Shown here in pieces: positions 57,569 to 64,000 of a stretch of DNA of 64,000 nucleotides. Position numbers and translations under genes: made by a program. This stretch comes from Streptomyces brevispora. Lineage in GTDB: Bacteria; Actinomycetota; Actinomycetes; Streptomycetales; Streptomycetaceae. Positions within the stretch are counted from its first letter, which is position 1. Every line of letters begins with the position of its first letter. Where the stretch lies: NCBI RefSeq assembly GCF_007829885.1, contig NZ_VIWW01000001.1:4216001-4280000 (forward strand), in the 5' to 3' direction. Under the pieces are notes generated by a model. The model did not search any database and had not been told where the DNA came from. It saw only the letters and a program-made list of their open reading frames with translations.

Positions 57569-58690
57569 TCAGAGCCAGCCGTTGCGCTTGAGTATGCGGT
57601 GGATCGAGAAACAGACCACCCCGATGCAGCCCATCACCATCGGATAGCCGTAGGTCCAGCGCAGCTCCGGCATGTGCTTGAAGTTCATGCCGTAGACCCC
57701 GCAGATCATCGTCGGAACGGCGATGATGGCCGCCCAGGACGTGATCTTGCGCATGTCCTCGTTCTGCGCGACGGTCGCCTGCGCCAGGTTGGCCTGGAGG
57801 ATGGAGTTGAGGAGCTCGTCGAAGCCGATGACCTCTTCCTGTACCCGGACGAGGTGGTCGGCGACGTCCCGGAAGTACTTCTGGATGTCCGGGTCGATCA
57901 GCCGCATCGGCCGCTCGCTGAGCAGTTGCATCGGGCGCAGCAGCGGCGACACGGCCCGCTTGAACTCCAGCACCTCGCGCTTCAGCTGGTAGATCCGGCC
58001 CGCGTCCGAACCGCGCGGGCTGCCCTTGTCCGGGGTGGAGAAGACCTCGATCTCCACCTCGTCGATGTCCTCCTGCACCGCGCCCGCTACCGCGATGTAC
58101 CCGTCGACGACATGGTCGGCGATGGAGTGCAGGACCGCCGAGGGCCCTTTGGCGAGCAGTTCGGGGTCGTCCTGGAGCCGGTGGCGCAGCGCGCGCAGCG
58201 AGCCGTGGCCGCCGTGCCGCACGGTGATGACGAAGTCCCGGCCGGTGAAGCACATCACCTCGCCGGTCTCCACGACCTGGCTGGTCGCGGTCAGCTCGGC
58301 GTGCTCGACGTAGTGGATGGTTTTGAAGACGGTGAACAGGGTGTCGTCGTACCGCTCCAGCTTCGGCCGCTGGTGGGCGTGCACGGCGTCCTCGACGGCC
58401 AGCGGGTGGAGCCCGAACTCCCGGGCGATACCCGCGAATTCCTCCTCGGTGGGCTCGTGGAGGCCGATCCAGGCGAAGCCGCCCTGTTCCCGTACCCGGA
58501 GCATCGCCTCGTGCGGCGTACGGCAGGTGCCGTCCACCTCCGCGAGGCGGCGTCCGTCGCGGTAGACCGCGCAGTCGACGACAGCGCTGGAGGCGGACGG
58601 GTCGCGGGTGGTGTCGTAACTGCTGTGCAGGGTGTTGGTCTTGCGCAGGGACGGGCGCACCACGGCGCGCAGGTCACGGATCATCGACAT
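57569..58690 (-). CDS. corA: CorA-family magnesium/cobalt transporter
   Basis: A 373-aa pentameric divalent-cation channel. ATG 58690 has GGAG 6 bases before it (a GTG at 58705 is also in frame). The large N-terminal cytoplasmic domain has FAWIGLHEPTEEEF and HPLAVEDAVHAHQRPKLERY. The long helix runs through NEDMRKITSWAAIIAVPTMI, and the pore signature is YGMNFKHMPE (GMN at 334-336). The final helix ends in KRNGWL. It corresponds to Rv1239c by family. The 410-base upstream gap has no recognisable metal riboswitch. Confidence 0.95.
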   Translation of the reverse strand: MSMIRDLRAVVRPSLRKTNTLHSSYDTTRDPSASSAVVDCAVYRDGRRLAEVDGTCRTPHEAMLRVREQGGFAWIGLHEPTEEEFAGIAREFGLHPLAVEDAVHAHQRPKLERYDDTLFTVFKTIHYVEHAELTATSQVVETGEVMCFTGRDFVITVRHGGHGSLRALRHRLQDDPELLAKGPSAVLHSIADHVVDGYIAVAGAVQEDIDEVEIEVFSTPDKGSPRGSDAGRIYQLKREVLEFKRAVSPLLRPMQLLSERPMRLIDPDIQKYFRDVADHLVRVQEEVIGFDELLNSILQANLAQATVAQNEDMRKITSWAAIIAVPTMICGVYGMNFKHMPELRWTYGYPMVMGCIGVVCFSIHRILKRNGWL

Positions 58691-59101
58691 GGCTGGCTCC
58701 TTCACGGAGGGCCGTCGGCGAGGGCGTGGAACAGCCCGGAATGGGGACGTGGACTCACGTCCGCAAAGCGGGCGGCACCGCGGCGGCGCGATGACGGCGT
58801 TCGCTACAGACAGGCAAAAAAGGAGTGCTCTTCCGTCGTGCGAAATGCCATGGCCCTTGACCGGGAAGGCGTCAGATCACAGAAGAAAGGCGTCGAGCGG
58901 AAGAGCGGTTGGTACTGCACGGTCGACTTGGATCCACCGCAGCCCCACCTCCTCCGGTCGGTCCCCCGTGGGGGATGACGTTTCGTCGGGACTTGAGAGC
59001 AACGCTTCTGCGTGCTGTCCCGACCGGCGGGCCCAGGCTATCAGCAGGCACCGGGCCAATCTCTTACTTTGCCCGTTCCATACGCGTCCTATGCTCGCCA
59101 C
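58691..59101. other. Intergenic region between divergent corA and SUFU-like genes
   Basis: About 410 bases with no credible gene on either strand. The end nearest the SUFU-like gene carries TATGCT (59090-59095), six bases before its ATG, which would make that transcript leaderless. Nothing else could be identified, including M-box-like elements for corA. Confidence 0.5.
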
Positions 59102-59686
59102 ATGGCAGAAATTCTTGCTCTGGTCGAGGCACGTCTGCGGACAGCCCTGGGTGAACCGGACGCACGCGCGGCAGTGACGTTTCTCGGTACGGACCGGATC
59201 GAGGTGCTCCGGTTCATCGACGGCGACGTGGTGAGGTACGCCACGCTCGGCATGTCCGCGCAGCCGATGGCCGACCCGACCGAGGCCCTCGCCGACCCCG
59301 TGAAGGGGCCGCGGGCCGAGCTGGTCCTCTCGGTGCGGGCCGGCCTCGCCGACACCGACCAGGTGCTGCGCAAGCTCGCCGTGCTGGCGGCCTCGCCGCA
59401 GGTGGAGGGGTTGATCGTGGCCCCAGGCGCCTCGCTGGACCTCGGTGAACCGCTGTGGCCGGAAGCACCGTTCAGCTCGGTGCTCGTCGCCGAGTCCGGA
59501 GGGCTGGTCGAGGATCTGGAGCTGGACGCGCCCATGGAGCCGGTGCGGTTCCTGCCGCTGCTGCCGATGACGCACAACGAGGCGGCCTGGAAGCGGGTCC
59601 GGGGCGCGCAGGAGCTCCAGGAGCGGTGGCTGGCACGGGGGACGGACCTGCGCGATCCGCTGCGCGCCGCGGTGGCCCTGGACTGA
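59102..59686 (+). CDS. Suppressor of fused (SUFU) domain protein
   Basis: A 194-aa soluble protein starting at ATG 59102; a Shine-Dalgarno is absent and the TATGCT -10-like hexamer lies 6 bases upstream, so it may be leaderless. The pattern FIDGDVVRYATLGMSAQPM, then RAELVLSVRAG and the C-terminal MTHNEAAWKRVRGAQELQER with TDLRDPLR fits bacterial SUFU-domain proteins, named after the eukaryotic Hedgehog regulator. In bacteria such proteins are often linked to immunity or toxin neutralisation, but no toxin neighbour is seen here. Confidence 0.88.
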   Translation: MAEILALVEARLRTALGEPDARAAVTFLGTDRIEVLRFIDGDVVRYATLGMSAQPMADPTEALADPVKGPRAELVLSVRAGLADTDQVLRKLAVLAASPQVEGLIVAPGASLDLGEPLWPEAPFSSVLVAESGGLVEDLELDAPMEPVRFLPLLPMTHNEAAWKRVRGAQELQERWLARGTDLRDPLRAAVALD

Positions 59687-59750
59687 CACCGCCGGGCCGG
59701 GCGCGCTGCGGTGGCCCTGGACCGGCGCCGCCGCGACGTACGGAACGCGA

Positions 59751-59790
59751 AGCCCCGCCGCGCGGCGAGGAGGAAGCCGCGGGCGGGGCT
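59751..59790. terminator. Imperfect hairpin between convergent SUFU-like and MFS genes
   Basis: AGCCCCGCC on one side and GGCGGGGCT on the other form a 9-bp stem around about 21 bases that can extend imperfectly. It lies between the two stop codons. Confidence 0.5.
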
Positions 59791-59816
59791 GTACGGGGGA
59801 GACCGGCGCGGTCGCC

Positions 59817-61049
59817 TCAGTCGGCGAAGGCCGTGACGCCGTCCTCGGTGGCGTGCTTCGGTTCCAGCTCCGCCGCCTCGTGGATCAGAGCGGAGCGCCG
59901 GACCGAGATGACGACCGCGCCGACGAGCGCGGAGGCGGCGGCGACCACGAACGGGGTGTGGATGTTGCTCCACTCCTCGATCTTCGGCGCCAGGTAGGGC
60001 GCCGCGGCCGCGGCGAACCAGCGGACGAAGTTGTAGCCGGCGCTGGCCACCGGGCGAGGTGCGTCGGACACCCCGAGCGCCAGCTCCGTGTAGACGGTGT
60101 TGTTCATGCCGATGAAGGCGCCGGAGGCGATCGTGCAGACGATGGCCGTGGTGTGGCTGCCGTAGCCGAGGATCACCAGGTCGGCGGCGAGCAGCACCAG
60201 CGAGGCACCGACCACGTTGACCGAGCCGAAGCGCTTCTGCAGCCTCGGTGCGACGACCACCGAGAAGACCGCGAGCAGCAGGCCCCAGGCGAAGAAGACG
60301 GCGCCGGACTTGTACGGCGACATGTTCAGCACGAACGGCGTGAACGCCAGGATCGTGAAGAACGCGTAGTTGTAGAAGAACGCCGAGGTGGCGACGGAGG
60401 CGAGCCCGCGGTGGCCGAGCGCCTTGACCGGGTCGAGCAGTGAGGTCTTCTCGGCCGGCCTGGGCTGTTCCTTGAGGAACGCCGTGATGCAGACGAAGCC
60501 GATCGCCATCAGCGCGGCCGTGCCGAAGAACGGGTACCGCCAACTGGCGTCACCGAGCAGGGCGCCGAGCAGCGGCCCGCAGGCCATGCCGAGGCCGAGC
60601 GCCGACTCGTACAGCAGGATCGCCGCCGAGCTGCCGCCCGCCGCCGCGCCGACGATCACGGCGAGCGCGGTCGATACGAAGAGGGCGTTGCCCAGACCCC
60701 AGCCCGCCCGGAAGCCGACGAGTTCCGCGACGGAGGACGAGGTGCCGGAGAGCGCGGCGAAGACCACGACGAGCGCCAGGCCGGCCAGCAGCGTCTTGCG
60801 CCCGCCGATGCGGCTGGAGACGAAACCGGTGACCAGCATCGCGAATGCGGTGATCAGGAAGTACGAGGTGAAGAGCAGGGACACCTGGCTCGGCGTCGCC
60901 TCCAGGCCCTTGGCGATGGACGGCAGAATCGGGTCCACCAGGCCGATTCCCATGAACGCGACAACCGAGGCGCCCGCTGTGGCCCAGACGGCCTTCGGCT
61001 GGCGCAGGATGCTGACCGATCCTGAGTCGAACGGGTCCTCTCCCTGCAT
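59817..61049 (-). CDS. MFS transporter (drug/metabolite efflux type)
   Basis: A 410-aa permease with 12 helices. ATG 61049 follows GGAGAGCGAG. The helix 2-3 loop reads GFVSSRIGGRKTLL (the G-x-x-x-DRxGRR-type motif), and GLGNALFVSTALAVIVG and SALGLGMACGPLLGA fit helices 4-5, the latter like motif C (gxxxGPxxGG) of drug exporters. The substrate is unknown. It is divergent from the DUF6758 gene across a relatively AT-rich 150-base gap (AATAAATGCAAACTACATC). No adjacent regulator is seen. Confidence 0.9.
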   Translation of the reverse strand: MQGEDPFDSGSVSILRQPKAVWATAGASVVAFMGIGLVDPILPSIAKGLEATPSQVSLLFTSYFLITAFAMLVTGFVSSRIGGRKTLLAGLALVVVFAALSGTSSSVAELVGFRAGWGLGNALFVSTALAVIVGAAAGGSSAAILLYESALGLGMACGPLLGALLGDASWRYPFFGTAALMAIGFVCITAFLKEQPRPAEKTSLLDPVKALGHRGLASVATSAFFYNYAFFTILAFTPFVLNMSPYKSGAVFFAWGLLLAVFSVVVAPRLQKRFGSVNVVGASLVLLAADLVILGYGSHTTAIVCTIASGAFIGMNNTVYTELALGVSDAPRPVASAGYNFVRWFAAAAAPYLAPKIEEWSNIHTPFVVAAASALVGAVVISVRRSALIHEAAELEPKHATEDGVTAFAD

Positions 61050-61200
61050 GGGTCTTCTCGCTCTCCACTAGGTCATTGGGCGATGCACAGAATAAGTTAG
61101 GGGGACTAATAAATGCAAACTACATCTAAATCCCCTGATGGGAGCCACGCTGCGGAAGGGTGATCGTCCTTGACGCGGCGGCGGCCGGGGAGGACGGTTG

Positions 61201-61851
61201 GTGACTATGAGGGGCGAACCAAGTTGCCCGAAGTGCGGAGGCCGGGTGAAGGCGCCCGGTTTCTTCGACGACACCTGGCAGTGCGATGTGCACGGCAGTG
61301 TGCACCCGATGCAGCCGGTGGTCCCGCCCGGCGTCGAGGCGCTCGAAGTCGTGGTGCAGCGTGCCCGGGTGCCGGTGTGGATGCCCTGGCCGGTGCCGGT
61401 GGGCTGGCTCTTCACCGGTGTGGCGTGCGCGGGCGACGACCGCAGTGGCGGCCGGGCCACCGCCGTCGCCTGCTCCGGACCGGGGCCGTTCGGCGGTGTC
61501 GGTGAGCTGCTGCTCGTGGCCGAGGAGCTCGGCGTCGGACTCGGTGCGCGGTACGCCGGAATCGACGGCCCCGACCCGGGCCCGTATCTGCGGGTGGACG
61601 GGGCGCCGGACGTCAAGGTGCTCGCCGCCGGACGGCCGACCCCGCTCTGGCGGGTGAAGGGCACCCCCGCCGACCGGGCGGTCTTCGCGGGCGAGGCGTG
61701 CGGCCTGTGGCTCTGGGCGGTCGTCTGGCCCGAGCAGTCCGGACTCCTGATGTACGACGAACTGGTGCTGACCGATCTGCGCGACGCCGGGGGAGAGGCC
61801 GACCTGGTGCCCTGCGGCGCGCTCACGCCCCGGCTGCTGAGCGGGCCCTGA
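61201..61851 (+). CDS. DUF6758-like protein with N-terminal zinc ribbon
   Basis: A 216-aa conserved Streptomyces protein. GTG 61201 lies 6 bases after GGGGAGGA; ATG 61207 is the alternative. The N-terminus has a zinc-ribbon pattern CPKCGG-x16-C-x2-HG (CPKCGGRVKAPGF, WQCDVHGSVHP). The middle WMPWPVPVGWLFTGVACAGD is strongly conserved, and the C-terminus contains LWLWAVVWPEQSGLLMYD. It is soluble. The function is unknown. The PHP phosphoesterase gene follows after 76 bases in the same orientation. Confidence 0.85.
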   Translation: MTMRGEPSCPKCGGRVKAPGFFDDTWQCDVHGSVHPMQPVVPPGVEALEVVVQRARVPVWMPWPVPVGWLFTGVACAGDDRSGGRATAVACSGPGPFGGVGELLLVAEELGVGLGARYAGIDGPDPGPYLRVDGAPDVKVLAAGRPTPLWRVKGTPADRAVFAGEACGLWLWAVVWPEQSGLLMYDELVLTDLRDAGGEADLVPCGALTPRLLSGP

Positions 61852-61927
61852 GCGGTCCGGGGCCCGCGCGCCCGCCGGTTATCCTTGGGTGTCCCCCCGT
61901 CCGGCCGCGAGCTCTGGAGTACGTGTC

Positions 61928-62794
61928 GTGCGCATAGACCTGCACACCCACTCCACCGCGTCGGACGGTACGGACACCCCCGCCGAGCTGGTGCTGAACG
62001 CCGCCGCCGCGGGCCTGGGCGTCGTCGCCCTCACCGACCACGACACGGTCCGCGGGCACGCCGAGGCGGTCGCGGCCCTGCCCGAGGGGCTCACCCTGGT
62101 CACCGGCACGGAGCTGTCGTGCCGGCTCGACGGTGTGGGCCTGCACATGCTGGCGTACCTCTTCGACCCCGACGAGCCCGAGTTCGCGCGCGAGCGCGAG
62201 CTGGTGCGCGACGACCGGGTGCCGCGCGCCCGGACCATGGTGCGCACGCTCCAGGAGCTGGGCGTGCCGGTCGAGTGGGAGCACGTCGCGCGGATCGCCG
62301 GGGACGGATCGGTCGGGCGGCCGCACATCGCCACCGCACTGGTCGAACTCGGCGTCGTCCCGACCGTCTCCGACGCCTTCACGCCGCAGTGGCTCGCCGA
62401 CGGCGGACGCGCGCACGCGCAGAAGCACGAGCTCGACCCCTTCGACGCGATCCGGCTGGTCAAGGCCGCCGGCGGCGTCACCGTCCTCGCCCACCCCGCC
62501 GCCGTCAAACGCGGCAGGGTGGTCTCCGAGTCCTCGATCGCGGAGCTGGCCGCCGCCGGGCTCGACGGCATCGAGGTCGACCACATGGACCACGACGAAC
62601 CGACCAGGGCCCGGCTGCGCGGGCTCGCCCGCGAGCTGGGGCTGCTGACCACCGGGTCGAGCGACTACCACGGCAGCCGCAAGACCGTACGGCTCGGCGA
62701 GAACGCCACCGACCCCGAGATCTACGGCGAGATCACCCGGCGCGCCACGGGGGCCTTCCCGGTGCCGGGAGCCGGCGGACCGCTCGCCCCGTAA
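61928..62794 (+). CDS. PHP-domain phosphoesterase
   Basis: A 288-aa metal-dependent phosphoesterase. GTG 61928 with GGAG 8 bases away starts the protein (VRIDLHTHSTASDGTDTP). The four metal-binding motifs are seen: DLHTHSTASDG, LTDHDTV, AHPAAVK and SSDYHG. Family members include Sco/RNase AM-like 5'-3' exonucleases and 3',5'-nucleotide phosphatases (YciV/TrpH). Of these, the E. coli RNase AM/YciV type resembles it most, but the substrate here is unproven. Confidence 0.9.
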   Translation: MRIDLHTHSTASDGTDTPAELVLNAAAAGLGVVALTDHDTVRGHAEAVAALPEGLTLVTGTELSCRLDGVGLHMLAYLFDPDEPEFARERELVRDDRVPRARTMVRTLQELGVPVEWEHVARIAGDGSVGRPHIATALVELGVVPTVSDAFTPQWLADGGRAHAQKHELDPFDAIRLVKAAGGVTVLAHPAAVKRGRVVSESSIAELAAAGLDGIEVDHMDHDEPTRARLRGLARELGLLTTGSSDYHGSRKTVRLGENATDPEIYGEITRRATGAFPVPGAGGPLAP

Positions 62795-62972
62795 CGGCCC
62801 ACGCCGCAACACCCTTCACCCGGCCCGCCCACAGCGCGACGCCGCCCGTTCCACCCCCGCGCACCGGCCCGCCGCGGCTGCCGTCAGCACCTTCTGACGG
62901 ACGCCGGTCCGGCATTCGTCCGGTGCGCCGCTCCCGGCCAGATTCCCGCTCTCTCTCCCCGCAAGGCTCACT

Positions 62973-63578
62973 GTGTTCGACGTCGCTGTCTTCGGATCCC
63001 TTTTTCTCACGCTTTTTGTGATTATGGATCCGCCCGGAATCACCCCGATCTTCCTGGCCCTCACCGCCGGCCGACCCGCCAAGATGCAGCGCAAGATGGC
63101 ACTGCAGGCGGTCTCCGTCGCCTTCGGCGTGATCGCCGTCTTCGGCGTGCTCGGCCAGCAGATCCTGGACTACCTGCATGTCTCCGTACCCGCGCTGATG
63201 ATCGCGGGCGGACTGCTCCTGCTGCTGATCGCGCTGGATCTGCTGACCGGCAAGACCGACGAGCCGACGCAGACCAAGGACGTCAACGTGGCGCTCGTGC
63301 CCCTGGGCATGCCGCTGCTCGCCGGTCCCGGCGCGATCGTCTCGGTGATCCTCGCCGTGCAGCACGCCGACAGCGTGGGGAGCCAGATCTCGGTCTGGAC
63401 GGCGATCGTGGCCATGCACATCGTGCTCTGGCTGACCATGCGCTACTCGCTGCTGATCATCCGGGTCATCAAGGACGGCGGCGTCGTGCTGGTCACCAGG
63501 CTGGCCGGAATGATGCTGTCGGCCATCGCCGTGCAGCAGATCATCAACGGTGTCACCCAGGTCATCCAGGGCGCCTGA
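62973..63578 (+). CDS. MarC-family integral membrane protein (NAAT type)
   Basis: A 201-aa inner-membrane protein with six helices, starting at GTG 62973 with AAGG upstream. The MarC signature is MDPPGITPIFLALT near the start and PLGMPLLAGPGAIVSVIL in the middle, repeated as two halves. The function is not established; the former antibiotic-resistance link was withdrawn. It follows the PHP gene after 178 bases without visible terminator, and a hairpin with a U-rich tail follows its own end. Confidence 0.92.
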   Translation: MFDVAVFGSLFLTLFVIMDPPGITPIFLALTAGRPAKMQRKMALQAVSVAFGVIAVFGVLGQQILDYLHVSVPALMIAGGLLLLLIALDLLTGKTDEPTQTKDVNVALVPLGMPLLAGPGAIVSVILAVQHADSVGSQISVWTAIVAMHIVLWLTMRYSLLIIRVIKDGGVVLVTRLAGMMLSAIAVQQIINGVTQVIQGA

Positions 63579-63595
63579 CCCGGACCGGACACCAC

Positions 63596-63630
63596 AGCGC
63601 CCCCGCACGGTCGATCCGTGCGAGGGCGCT
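63596..63630. terminator. Hairpin with U-rich tail between convergent marC-type and small-protein genes
   Basis: A 15-bp stem with one mismatch (AGCGCCCCCGCACGG / CCGTGCGAGGGCGCT) and 5-base loop, followed by TCTTCTTTAT, is the most classical intrinsic terminator in the window for the plus strand. Confidence 0.88.
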
Positions 63631-63652
63631 TCTTCTTTATGCCTGCAATGTG

Positions 63653-63805
63653 TTACGAGGCCGCGGTGTCGGCCGGGCGGATATAGATGCGCTGGCCCAC
63701 TGAGGCTGCCTGCTGCACGATCCGGTTGACGGAGGCGGCGTCCACGACGGTGCTGTCCACGGCGGTACCGTCGACATCGTCGAGACGCATGATCTCGAAG
63801 CGCAT
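63653..63805 (-). CDS. Small conserved protein (50 aa)
   Basis: From ATG 63805, preceded by AAGGGAAG. The protein MRFEIMRLDDVDGTAVDSTV... ends RIYIRPADTAAS. It has an N-terminal beta hairpin, a helix (AASVNRIVQQAASVGQ) and a final strand by eye. It is reminiscent of conserved actinobacterial hypothetical proteins that lie near a DEAD-box helicase gene; I do not know its function. The open frame extends upstream to 63940 without a ribosome-binding site. Confidence 0.75.
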   Translation of the reverse strand: MRFEIMRLDDVDGTAVDSTVVDAASVNRIVQQAASVGQRIYIRPADTAAS

Positions 63806-63965
63806 ATGGCTTCCCTTCGTCCGATCCTCCTGCTGGAGAACTACTGGGAGGACGGGTGACCCGTCCGCAAGGATGTGGAGCGCCGGACTGGTCCGTCTCG
63901 CGCCCCACAGGGTGTACAACGACTTGCCCTCTGCAATCATTCCCTACGCTAAGGAAATTTTTTGG

Positions 63966-64000
63966 ATGTCTAAGCACCAGCAGGTAACCGAGCGGGCGCG
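63966..64000 (+). CDS. Possible start of a gene cut by the right edge
   Basis: ATG 63966 begins MSKHQQVTERAR and stays open to the end; AAGGA lies 11 bases before it, and an AT-rich stretch (AAATTTTTTGG) separates them. It is divergent from the small protein at 63653-63805. The fragment is too short to assign a family. Confidence 0.4.
   Translation, partial: MSKHQQVTERA

Noticed and set aside
58691..59101. A magnesium riboswitch upstream of corA
   Set aside because: No M-box or ykkC/mgtA-like conserved core or long paired stems could be recognised by eye. A covariance-model search (Infernal with Rfam) would decide.

Overview
The window is a stretch of high-GC actinobacterial chromosome, almost certainly from a Streptomyces or close relative. 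The GC content is very high with strong third-position bias, GTG and TTG starts are frequent, and the content is typical of the genus: mycothiol deacetylase MshB, tandem BldK-like oligopeptide ABC operons, a class F-type sortase and lipoprotein-rich cell-envelope genes. About 60 genes are recognisable. I see no rRNA, tRNA, CRISPR array, insertion sequence or prophage. One gene is cut at the left edge and one probable gene is cut at the right edge.

Layout. (1) 1-12.4 kb: three oligopeptide/dipeptide ABC importer operons. The end of a first operon is followed by a complete co-directional one (binding protein, two permeases, two ATPases; 638-6512). A third, inverted operon (12360-6581) has its two ATPases fused in one 708-residue protein. 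A prolyl-oligopeptidase-family peptidase follows (12.9-15 kb), so peptide uptake and cleavage sit side by side. (2) 15.1-16.8 kb: a small membrane protein, mshB and a membrane protein. (3) 16.9-36.2 kb: a more accessory segment. It holds a proline/glycine-rich membrane protein with a peptidoglycan-binding-like domain, an ABC exporter with its own two-component system, an L,D-transpeptidase, and a GH55-like secreted beta-helix protein under a tandem LacI-type operator. It continues with two methyltransferases, a TetR/acetyltransferase/MFS module with twin operators, a short threonyl-tRNA synthetase paralogue behind a threonine-codon leader peptide and terminator, a sortase with an RGD-repeat surface protein, and a TetM/OtrA-type ribosomal protection protein preceded by its own overlapping leader ORF. 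(4) 36.2-64 kb: a conserved actinobacterial backbone. It runs SirB1-like, GNAT, 7Fe ferredoxin, dapC, a lysozyme-like wall enzyme, dapE, LOG, FolP2-type DHPS paralogue, DivIVA-like, tag, enoyl-CoA hydratase, DUF3117, O-methyltransferase, sigE, anti-sigma, htrA, tatB, Mrp, DUF1003, MgtE/CBS, lipoprotein, CorA, SUFU, MFS, PHP and MarC. From memory, the order mshB ... fdxC/aminotransferase ... dapE-LOG-folP2-DivIVA-tag-DUF3117-OMT-sigE-rseA-htrA-tatB-mrp-mgtE-corA follows Mycobacterium tuberculosis Rv1170 to about Rv1239, with the 17-36 kb segment as extra material.

How the genes work together. The sigE block is an envelope-stress unit: ECF sigma factor, zinc-finger anti-sigma factor, membrane serine protease and Tat component, with an ECF-type promoter upstream of sigE. 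dapC and dapE serve lysine/diaminopimelate synthesis for the wall, and the L,D-transpeptidase, lysozyme-like protein, sortase and peptidoglycan-binding protein also act on the wall.

The observation I rate highest is the 16-codon leader ORF MKRAAMTTTPESVPAR (31837-31787, minus strand). It has three consecutive Thr codons and a perfect 13-bp hairpin between it and the ThrRS paralogue, with a possible alternative pairing between leader and hairpin. This is the layout of ribosome-mediated transcription attenuation. Several terminators between convergent genes are perfect or near-perfect palindromes of 24-46 nt.
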